Part shown: positions 1-10,400 of the stretch, piece by piece
Position numbering within the stretch: position 1 is the stretch's first letter
How the letters are laid out: each line of letters begins with the position of its first letter
Source of the DNA: Colias croceus
Taxonomy: Eukaryota; Arthropoda; Insecta; Lepidoptera; Pieridae
Assembly (NCBI RefSeq): GCF_905220415.1
Contig: NC_059562.1
Coordinates: 2,435,501-2,499,500 of the forward strand
DNA: 64,000 nt
Direction: 5' to 3'
The notes under the pieces: generated by a model
The model's database searches: none
What the model was told of the DNA's origin: nothing
The model's input: the letters and a program-made list of their open reading frames with translations, nothing else
Made by a program: the position numbers and the translations under genes

Positions 1-311
1 TGTGATCGTAAAATTGTAAATATAAGATTACAATTCCGCAGGATCAATTAAATATTTGTATGTCTTACGAAAAATATTGGAAGAAAGAAAAACATGCATT
101 AAATTGCGAAAAAATGAAAATTGGGATCACAGTTTTTACAATTGATTGCAATAATAATAAAAAAAACACAATCTCACAAACTAGATAATAATCTAGTTGT
201 TTTTTACAATCTTATGGCGACAAATATGTGTATTTTTAAGGTATACATTATTATAAACAATTAAATACTATTGTCTATTAAGGGTAATGGAATGAACCTT
301 ATGTTTATTAC

Positions 312-2222
312 CTTATACATTTTTTTGTGGCACATTTCATGATTTCTTAGTATATGCGCATAGGAAGAGCTGTATCCACATTTAAATGAACAGTAGTATT
401 TTTTACCATGTGACTTGCTATGATTCATAATATCATATGCTGATATATACATCCTACCTGCAACAAGATTTTACATTAAGTATACATATTATACACTAGC
501 AATGCCCTGCGGTTTTATCCGCATTGCTTAGCTCCTGTTGTGCTTAGCGAGATGATATAATATAGCCTATCTCGATAAATGGGCTATCTAACACGGAAAT
601 ATTTTTTTTAAATTGGACCAGTAGTTCCTGAGGTTAACGCATTCAAACACACAAACTCTTCAGCTTTATAATATTAGTATAGATTATGTAGCTATGCTGT
701 TTCACTTGCGGACAAACCCACAGGCAAAAATAAGTATGATTATAGCTCATGTGTAATTCTGGTATCACTACATAGTATAAACTATAAAACAACGTTGCTT
801 TCTTTGTCCCTATGTTTGTATGCTTAAATCTTTAAAACTACCTAACGGATTTTGATGCAGTTTTTTTAATAGATAGAGTGATTCAAGAGGAAGGTTTTAG
901 TATATAATTTATTAGGTTTTAGACAAAGCGGGCGAAGCCGCGGGCGATAAGTTAGTAAATGATAAAAACAAAAACTATAAAAAATTATAAATAGCATATT
1001 GAAAATATTTGAAGCTCACCACATAATTTACAATTAAACGAGCGCTCCTCACAATGAACGTTCATCAAATGGATGGTCATCAACTTTTGAGTCCTACACG
1101 CCTTATCACATTTGTTACACCCATACATTGTCACGCCGTTAACAATTTTAGTGGTCGACAATTCATTTAAATCTATTTTCGACAGCAATTCGTTATATTT
1201 ACTGCCCTCTTCAGTCATGTAATGTTTCAAAAGTAGTTGCCTAGTTGGAAATATAGTAAAACACATTAGACATGTGTTGACATCTACTTCCAGAGACGAT
1301 TTCTCATCATAATCCATTTTTTGAAGCATATCTTTATCAATGTGACTTTGTAAGGTAATGACATTTGCTATTTGTATACTATTGACTGCATCATTTTCTG
1401 ACATTTTATCACCATCATCACTATTCTCTTCATTTTCAACCTTTATAATATTATCGATATTTATAGTAGCTTCATCATCATCATTTTGCATTTCGATCTT
1501 CACTTCAAGATAATTCTTCGTCCTTTCATCTCCTAGTTCTTCAAGTTTATGCAGCAACACTTGTTCGTTATCTATAATCATTTGTCTAAACGACTGAATG
1601 TCTTCTATTTGAATTGAGCAACTTACACATATTCGTTTTGGAAAGTTTTTGTCTGTAGCGAGCTGCAAATAAATTTAATTAGAATTGTGTATCATAGTCA
1701 TTGTACACTAGCTGTTCTGCGCGGTTTCACCCCCGTGGCTCCACTCCTGTTGGTCGTAGCGTGATGATATATAGCCTATAGCCATCCTCGATAAATCAGC
1801 TATCTAACACTGAAACAATTTTTCAAATCGGACAAGTAGTTCCCGAGATTAGCCCGTTCAAACAAACAAACTCTTCAGCTTTATAATATTAGTATAGATA
1901 TTAACTAAGCAAGCTCCTATGGTAGTAAATAAAAGTTAGCAAAAGTATTGATTTAGCTTGATGGCAGCTTGTTTATTTAAGAAAAAAAATTATATCTGAG
2001 GACTTTGTTAGGTATTTTAAGTAGTAACTACACAGATAATGTGGACGAACAAATACAACGAAGATACATAGTTACGTGCGTTGTAAATAAAAAATTAGAA
2101 TATAATATGTATACCTGATAAGATAAACAGAAAGACAGCTGCTGTAAAAGGGCGCAGTCTTCTTCTATTTCGTAGAAAGAACTGGTACAGTCTTTTAAAC
2201 ACAATCTGCATATTTCTTCCAT
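312..2222 (-). CDS. ZAD-type C2H2 zinc-finger protein, 5' part
   Basis: Probable nuclear DNA-binding protein. Exon 1 is 2222-2115, starting ATG with MEEICRLCL; exon 2 is 1662-1020; exon 3 is 457-312. Phases are 0 and 1, and all junctions are GT/AG. Residues 1 to about 80 form a ZAD domain with two CxxC pairs (CRLC in exon 1, CVSC in exon 2), a family known for dimerisation. An acidic linker rich in D, E and N follows. Four fingers then appear: CLMC, CNKC, CKLC split by intron 2, and CSFKC with a CxxxC spacing. If the donor at 311 is not used, the frame runs on to a stop at 261-263. More fingers are expected beyond the left edge. It is divergent from the zinc-finger gene at 4425. The DNA target is unknown. 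Membership of the family is certain; the 3' end is not. Confidence 0.85.
496..683 (-). mobile_element. Helitron-like element, subfamily A
   Basis: Read on the minus strand it starts TCTATACTAATATTATAAAG and ends in CTAG, between an A and a T. It lies in intron 2 of the left zinc-finger gene. Subfamily A is recognised by a run of GTTTGTTTGTTTG-type repeats and by GGTCCGATTTGAAAAAT. Confidence 0.6.
765..955 (+). mobile_element. Helitron-like element, subfamily B
   Basis: Starts TCACTACATAGTATAAA and ends with the hairpin GCGGGCGAAGCCGCGGGC followed by TTAG, a one-base change from CTAG. Subfamily B carries TGCTTAAATCTTTAAAAC in its centre. It is in intron 2 of the left zinc-finger gene. Confidence 0.6.
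1708..1898 (-). mobile_element. Helitron-like element, subfamily A
   Basis: A full-length copy bounded by CTAG at the left and the complement of the TCTATACTAATATTATAAAG start at the right. It lies in intron 1 of the left zinc-finger gene, about 45 bp upstream of the exon 2 acceptor. Confidence 0.65.
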
Positions 2223-2768
2223 GATGATTAGTTCTATCCTTTAAATAAATTTCCAATAAATTGGGGTAGAGGTGTAGCTGTAGGTATAAACTTTAACAAA
2301 ATGTTCCAAATAGTTTGTTTAGTGTAGTCGGTGGTTTATTCACCTATTGTACATCATAATAGTATAAATTTAGTGTAACGATAAATGCATTTTTACTATT
2401 TTATCTAAACAAAAATCAAAACATTTGTCATTCATTCGAATTTTTATAACCTAATTTTCTTCAGATATTGTATGAGTGATAAAGAGATTGCGTATATTTA
2501 TATAGTAGTTTGACACAGGTAGTTTGAGTTGTTGAAATGGGATATTAAGTAAAATTATTTTTATATTTAGAAGTAAACTGAAATTATTGACCTTTGGAAA
2601 AATTATAAACACAAATGAAACACACCAAACAAATATGTAAACAAGAAATCACAGAATACAGATAAGAAGAGACCATAGATAAATTATTTAGTACCTATTT
2701 ATTACTACCACGATTACTACGTAAATAGAGACACCCTGTGGATAAGGTCTGATTCAGAAGGCATATTA
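2223..2768. other. intergenic, 5' flank of the left zinc-finger gene
   Basis: AT-rich sequence that must hold the left gene's promoter, because the gene reads leftward from 2222. No clear TATA or initiator could be assigned. Nothing else is recognised before the transposon starting near 2769. Confidence 0.5.
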
Positions 2769-3006
2769 AAGCATTTTCACATTATCCGATCCGATATCGG
2801 TATCGGACGCCGATAGCCGATACAATTTGCTCTTTCACATTATCCGATAAAATCGTTCCGATATAATCATGAATGTTGCCAGAAATTTCAGAGAATACTA
2901 TACAAAATTGCCGTATTGTACATTTTTGTTAATAAAATTAAAATAAATTCAACTGCTAAATCGTAGTTGTACATACAGTAAAAATAACTTCGTTATAAAA
3001 AAGCCA

Positions 3007-3137
3007 ACTTCAAAAATGGAAAAGTAAAATATAAAAAAGATATCTTGATATTACTAATTTATTATTTATATGTGCTATTTACTAAATAGGTTTGATTTCG
3101 GTGCCAAACCTCCTCCTTTTTTGAAGTCGGTTAAAAC
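3007..3137. repeat. interspersed repeat ending in a GAAGTCGGTTAAA motif
   Basis: Begins GCCAACTTCAAAA and ends CCTCCTTTTTTGAAGTCGG. Related segments occur at 24225-24352 and 39025-39135, so this is one family with three copies in the window. It lies inside the transposon at 2769-4125. Confidence 0.5.
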
Positions 3138-3234
3138 AAAGCACGTCTTAATCTGTGAGTCAATGACAACAATACAATAAAAAGCACAACCAACACCCGA
3201 GTAGAAGGAAGAGCGAGGCAGAATTAGTAAATAA

Positions 3235-3423
3235 CTAGCTTACCACCCGCGGCTTCGCCCACTTTGTCTAAAACCTAATAAATTATATACTAAAACCTTC
3301 CTCTTGAATCACTCTATCTATTAAAAAAAACCGCATCAAAATCCGTTGCGTAGTTTTAAAGATTTAAGCATACAAAGGGACATAGGGACAGAGAAAGCGA
3401 CTTTGTTTTATACTATGTAGTGA
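3235..3423 (-). mobile_element. Helitron-like element, subfamily B, nested
   Basis: CTAG and the GC hairpin are at the left, and the complement of TCACTACATAG at the right. The nesting shows that the Helitron-like family was active after the host transposon had inserted. Confidence 0.65.
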
Positions 3424-4133
3424 AGATGATAGTAGATAAATCTAAAGTGTATGCAAAAAAACCAACTTCTCTAGTGCATTTAAAAGAAAATAAATGGCAG
3501 CCATCACTGTGTCTACCTGCCGAGCTGTCATAAATAATTTTAGTGTTCGATTAAATGAGTGCCGTGAACGCAATGGACTGCATTTGGACGACAATATTTT
3601 TAAGAAATAAATTCCCATATTATGCACTTTAATAATTAATAAACATTTTTTCAATACACCGCTTACTTTTTTTTTATTCATCCACAAAATATAAACTTTC
3701 TTTTGAGACACCCTGTATTTGTTTACTTCAGTTCAGCAAATTGCCGTATATTTTAATACGGTATTTGAATAGCTGCCGTATAAATAGTATTTTTAATGCC
3801 TTTATAAACTTAAATGTATGTTTTCTAAATAAAAAGGTTTAAAGAAAGTAAAGAATTTTTAACATTTAGCGAAGACTGAAAATACACAAACAAGGGCTTT
3901 ATTGCTGTTGGTTTAGGTTTAATTTTCGAAAATTGAGTTGGCAACACTGAACATTATCGTCTGATAGTACAGCTGGCATATCGGTGTCGGCTCCGATATC
4001 CGATATCGGACCGGACAATGTGAAAGACAGGTACATAAATCATACATTTTACTTACCCCCGATATCGGATCGACGTCCGATACCGATATCGGATCGGATA
4101 ATGTGAAAACGCTCTTCACAGAAACGCATATTA

Positions 4134-4424
4134 TAAAGAAGGTGTAAGCGAAATCACTTCTTTATTTATGATGCTAACGTGGGAAATATAAATGCACATT
4201 TCTAAATTTAGTGATTACTATCTATCTGTATTATTAGTAATCTGTGTTAGAATTTGACATTGAATATTGTCAATTGTGTTGTCAAATGTCAATCACCATC
4301 AATCACCAAAGGCATTTTTTGTGATGTTTTGATTATTTTCAGAAACGTACCTAAATAAAGTCGGTGTCTTAGTTTATCTGAAATGATGTTCTATGTTTCA
4401 TAAGATTTTTAGGAAAAACAAGCA
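4134..4424 (+). promoter_or_regulatory. probable promoter region of the 13-exon zinc-finger gene
   Basis: Sits directly upstream of the start codon at 4425. Between about 4250 and 4300 it carries several TTGACA/TGTCAA hexamers in both orientations, for example TGTCAATTGTGTTGTCAAAT. The assignment is positional; no TATA box is evident. Confidence 0.35.
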
Positions 4425-7400
4425 ATGGAGGTAACAGAACCCATCGAACGGTGTATTGCCTGTTTCAATGATGATTATGTTCCTCAAGTTTACACAGTGC
4501 AAAACGATAGTTTAAAAACGATTTTTCAGGTGAATTATACTACTTATTACATAGTGATAGGTAATAAATCGTGTTTAATAAAACAATAAACTAAAATTCA
4601 CTTATAGAATAATAGTAGATAATATTGTAATGTAAAATGGAAATTGATTATTTCAAAAGCCACGTTATTCAGTAATTAAAAGACCAGATATATTACAATA
4701 ATTTAAGTTAATAACCAATCTTATGAACATTAATCAACCAAAGATCGCCAATCAATAAAAACTGGTATTTTAATAACCATTTTTAATGTGATAATTATTG
4801 ATACAATGACATTTTATTTCAGACTAACAACCTGAGCCTATGTTATATTTGTAAGAGAAAAGCACAGAATACTGAACATTTTATCAATAGTGTGCAAGGG
4901 AACCAGTTGTTACTGCAAAGTTTACACAGTGTAAGTATAATATTATATTATGCGGACAACTAATGTTAAATCTATACTAATAATACAAAGCTGATGAGTT
5001 TGTTTGTATGTGCTGATGTCAGGAACTACTGGATCTATTCAAAAATGCTTTCACTTTCAAGAATAATTTAAATTATAATAAAAAAATACTCACTTACAAA
5101 CTTATTCAAGCATAGAGTGAACAGGTACTTTCTAGGGAAGCGCGTTCCATCTTATACCACATCTCAGCTTAACATCAGGCGAGATTGTGGTCAAGCGCTT
5201 CCCTATTCCCAATAAAAAAAAAAAAACTTATGGACCATTTGTAGTTTAACCAGCAATTGATTGAATTTAATAAAATAACTTATAGCTTATATATTAATAA
5301 AGTTAAATAGATTACAGATGGAGATATAAAGGCTGTTAAACTCGAGACTCAACCACTATTAGATCTACAAAACGCAAGCACACATACAATTGACGTTTTC
5401 GAACATGTACAAGAAGAACCGTTTCCTATATTAGTGTTTAATAGATGTAAAGTCCAATTGAAGGTGGAAAAGGAAGAAAATGAGAATAATGAGGATTTCA
5501 CGGACAATGATTTAGGTTAGTAAAGGGTGACTTAAATAATACATTTTAACTAGTTTACAATAAAAATAAAATTTAAGCTTTAGTTTAATGCATATTGGCT
5601 TGTAATTTTTGTAAAAGTTAAAATTTTGTAATTAGTTAGATCTAAAAAGTGATATTATTTTAATTAGGGCACTTTCAATTTATGCGTCCGCGGTATCTGC
5701 GCCGCACTGTTGTCGCACGGAGCGCACTGTAATATAACTCACCGCTTCGGCACCACACTCGCAGCCGTCCGACACAAAACGCATAAATTGAAAATGCCCT
5801 TAACATAATTAGTAAAAATGTTACTATTTTTAATATGCACATATTATCATAGAACTAAATTGTTTCTCTATTTGTTTCATATATGGAAATTATTGGTACA
5901 AATCTAGTCTATAAATGTTTGGTGTAATAGGCCATCCACATGTCTGTCGAACAATGTGACAAACAACGAACACAGGGACAGCACTATACAAAGAAAAGAG
6001 ATGTACTTATTTCCTTCTCGCTTCTCTGTCTCAGCGCCGTCCCTATGTGTTAGTTGTTTGTCACGTTGTTCGGCAGATGTGTGGATGCCGGATGGCCTAT
6101 AATAGAGTACAATTTATATATATTTCTAATCAACAGATTATGATGAGCCATTGTTAATAAAAGGAGAAAATAATAGTACAGAGGAAGTTAAGTTTGAAGA
6201 TAATTTAATAGATAGCATTGATAAGAAATCTGTAAAGAAATTAATAAAGACAGCTACAAAACTCAAGAAAAAGCCGAAAATTAATAGGAAAGAATGCATT
6301 TCACCATGTGACGTAGAAGGTATTATAAATTATTGTTTATTTTTTATTGCAATATAATTTAGTTGATACTGATTTTTGATGTTTTGACATCTATCTATAT
6401 CTTCTAATATATAAAAATCAATGCCACTTTTCGTTGTAATTCCATAACTCGAGAACGGCTGAACCGATTTCGATAATTCTTTTTTTATTATATTCCTTGA
6501 AGTACGAGGATGGTTCTTATGTAGAGAAAACGTAAACATGTACCACGGGCGAAGCCGGGGCGGACCGCTAGTATCTATATAAAAATGCCCCCCGTTTTAC
6601 GTTGTCACGGCATCACGCGTGAACGGACAGATTTCGATAATTCTTTTTTTATTATATTCCTTGAAGTATGAGGAAGGTTCTACTAGCCTTAATGATGTTG
6701 CTTTGTAAGCATGTTGGATTTTTTTTTAATTTCAAATAAATGTTTAGTTACATACATACATTCGTTACATCATAATAAGTTCTTAAGATTTTTTCTAGAT
6801 GCACAAAAAGTAGACATAGTATACATAACAAAGGCGCAATTTATGAAAGAAAGAGAATTATTAGCAAAGAAGAAGCTGTACTTAAATTCAATTTATAAGT
6901 GTGAGGATTGCGTTAAAGGTTTTGCGTTTAAAGATATTTATGAGAAACATATGAAGAAACACAGTGAGGTATGAAGCAAAAGAAGCATAACGAGATTTCA
7001 TGAACACATGTCTCATTTCATCCCATCCCATCCCATCCCATCCCATCCTATCTCATCCCATCCCATCCCATCCCATCCCATCCCATCCCATCCCATCCCA
7101 TCCCATCCCATCCCATCCCATCCCATCCCATCCCATCTCATCTCACAGCATAGCATAGCACATCACATCACATACATTCGAAATTTTAGAAAATAACTTT
7201 CACTAAACAATATTATAGATAACTAGCTACTCCGACCGTTTCACCCCCGTAGCCCCACTCCTGTTGGTCGTAGCGTGATGATATATTATAGCCTATAACC
7301 TTCCTCGATAAATGGGCCGAAACACCGAAATAATTTTTCAAATCCAACCAGTTCAAACAAACAAACAAACAAACTCTTCAGCATTATAATATTAGTATAG

Positions 7401-10400
7401 ATTATGTTGTTAATTATTTATTTCAGACGAATGGTGAATATGAATGTGGTATGTGTAAACAAAGGTGCATTTCGGTCGAGAAATTAAGGAGCCATGAGAA
7501 ATATCATAAAATGTAGGTATTATAATGATTTCATTTTAAATGAAAATACTTCTTAAATTTAAGAATTTTATTCATATTTTACATGATACATTGATAAAAA
7601 AATTAAAAACAATTTGGCATGTCGTTATAAAATGTCCAAAGTAAAACTATTTTTATAACATTATTTTTCATATGGCATCACATCACACCACACCGCAATA
7701 TGGCATGGCATGACATCACATCACATCATGTCACGTCACATCACATCACATCACATCACTTAACATCACATAACATAACCTGATTACAACTATTTTTGTT
7801 ACATTATTTTTTTAATTTATTTTCCATAATGTACGGATAGCACAGATAATTTGAATTTGTTAGTAGACTAAGTGATTAATACTTATTTCTATTTTAGTCG
7901 ATACAAATGCAGTGTTTGTGGCATTATGCGGGTTTGTAGAGAAACTATCAAATGTCACTATAATACGGCGCATTCGAATGAAAAAGAAATGTTCTCTTGC
8001 TCACTCTGTAAACGGATATTTCAGTAAGTACCGAATTTAATAAGTTATAAAGAGTCTTTATTTAAACATTAAGTTCTTTATTAAATTGATTGTATCAAAC
8101 TAGCTTTGTCAGTCGTTCAATAAATAGCCTAGCGTCTTTTTTAAATGGCGTAATAATATTGACTAGATTCTATATTTTTCATGTAATGCTGTATGTACCT
8201 ATAATTAGTAGCCAATTTAGAATAGATTTTATGTACGAATACTTATTTATTGTTACAAATTGAGCTATTGTTGGTGCATCTATGATAAATAAATATTTTA
8301 TTTATTGCATCCAACTAGCTAACTCAGGCCCCGGAATCACAGACACAATAGAAAATCTATTGTGTCGTGGACCGATCGGGCCGCTTGGGGCTCAATGGGT
8401 TAACCCCTCAATCCCGCTGTCAAACTATCAAAATCTGGATGACATCGCATGCGTAATTTCTAAAATGGCGACCTGAAATTGCCTTTCACAAAAAAAAATA
8501 ATTATTCCGCATTCAAGCCATATTTTATCATTCTGAAAACGACAATTTACTCATTGATATATTTCCTATCTTATAAAAATTGATATGATATGATTATTAG
8601 TCAGCATCTAATGAATAGCCCAGCCTCTTTATGTAGGGACGCCGTTAAGAAAATGGCTTAATTGAGATTGCAATGCATTTTTTAATAAAGATCTCAGTAA
8701 AAAATTAAATTTAATACCTTTTTATACTCCGTTTGAGAAATCTGCTAATTTTGACTCGCTCTTTCAATTTTTTTTCTCGAAACATCCCATTCACATGGAA
8801 ATTTTCTCTCAAAACACGTCTTAAGACGCGCATGATAAGCTGGTTCGACTACACTAGTACTTTACTACTGGTTCACTCTATAATTAATATATTTATTTAT
8901 TTCAGACGAAAAGTATCGTTAAGGAAACACATGTATTATTCACACAAACTGCGGCGCGTCACTTGCGACTATTGCAATAAAAACTACGTAAATGCTGATT
9001 CATTAAGAGTGCATTTACTGAAGTAAGTATAATAAATAAATAGCATCATCGCCTTACTCCATGACGTGACGGTATTGCCATGACGCGACGTCGAAATTTC
9101 ACTCTTAACACGCCTAAAGAAGTTTCACTTCAAAAACTTAGCATTTTGTATTAGAAGCTTGTTAGAGAAGTCATGTCACATTTATGTCATCACCTAGTTC
9201 AGGTATTGTTATAAATCGATAGATAATTATATAAAAATAGCGTGTTTACCGAGTATACGTATCACAAGTGAAACTTCTTCAACAAGATTCAAAGATACCA
9301 AAAACGTCTCCTTACTCCATGACGTGACGGAATTGCCAGGACCTTGAAATTTTACTCTCAACGAGCCTAAAGAAGTTTCACTTCATAATGTACTTAATTT
9401 ATATCTATACTAATATTATAAAGCTGAAGAGTTTGTTTGTTTGTTTGTTTGAACGCGCTAATCTCGGGAACTACTGGTCCGATTTGAAAAATTCTTACGG
9501 TGTTAGATAGCCCATTTATCAAGGAAGGCTATAGGCTATATATCATCACGCTAAGACCAACAGGAGCAGAGCAATGCGGGTGAAACCGCGGGGACCAGCT
9601 AGTATTAAGCTAATGTAAACTGTTATTTTTCTTGTGTATTTTTTTTGTTTATGTGTTTGATTTTTACTGCGAATAAATTCTTATTCTATTCTATTCTATT
9701 ATATTATTATATATAGATAATTTTTAGGAAACACGCGAAGCAAGCGTCCAACGGTGTGCCTCAAACGAAGGGGCACATTTGTCCCCAGTGCGGTAAGGGA
9801 TTCTATGCAGCTGCGTCCTTGAGGATTCATATAGAAACACATTCAAATACTAAGAATTATTATTGCGTCGAGTGTAATAAGTAGGTATTAATTTAGCAGG
9901 TAGTAGTGTAATAAGTTTTATTGGAGTATCTGTATTTATATTTATATCGGTGTTTTTATCTGTAATTTTATTTATGTAGATATTTTATCTGCATTTATAT
10001 TTATATCTATACCTGTATCTATTACCTATATTTATGTGTGTACCTATTGGTTTGTCTTTTCGTACCTATTTCAAAATATTCCCCCCTAGTATCGCAATGA
10101 TATTTTTTGTATACTTTCTTAATTTTCATATTGAAAAACAGAGTTTTCAAATACATCTTTCATCTAATTATGTGTGGAACTCAAATTGTAAATCAGTTAT
10201 GTATTTCTCTTTTGATTTCAGAAATTTCAAAACAGAAATGTCGTTAAAACAACACTTAAATAAAACATCGCCACACGTTCAGTATGTTGAGTTACCGTAA
10301 GTATTTTGAAAACTACCCACACTTATTGTAATAAAAAAAACAAGGTGAATTTTCTGATTTCCACCGTGTCTTATTTTTAATTATAAAGTTATATGCATAT

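Larger units (their letters stand above)
2769..4125. mobile_element. non-autonomous DNA transposon with CCGATATCGG-rich inverted ends
   Basis: The left end reads GCATTTTCACATTATCCGAT and continues into GATATCGG-type palindromes. The right end is its reverse complement with one mismatch over about 39 bases (4074-4112). A second inner inverted pair, built on CTTTCACATTATCCG, follows each terminus. The octamer GCATATTA occurs at 2761-2768 and again at 4126-4133 and may be an 8-bp target duplication, although the right copy lies 13 bases beyond the inverted repeat. No transposase is seen. A Helitron-like copy is nested at 3235-3423. The superfamily cannot be named; a hAT-type origin is possible. 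Confidence 0.6.

Noticed and set aside
7008..7196. Open frame with SHPIP repeats
   Set aside because: Pure (TCCCA)n microsatellite.
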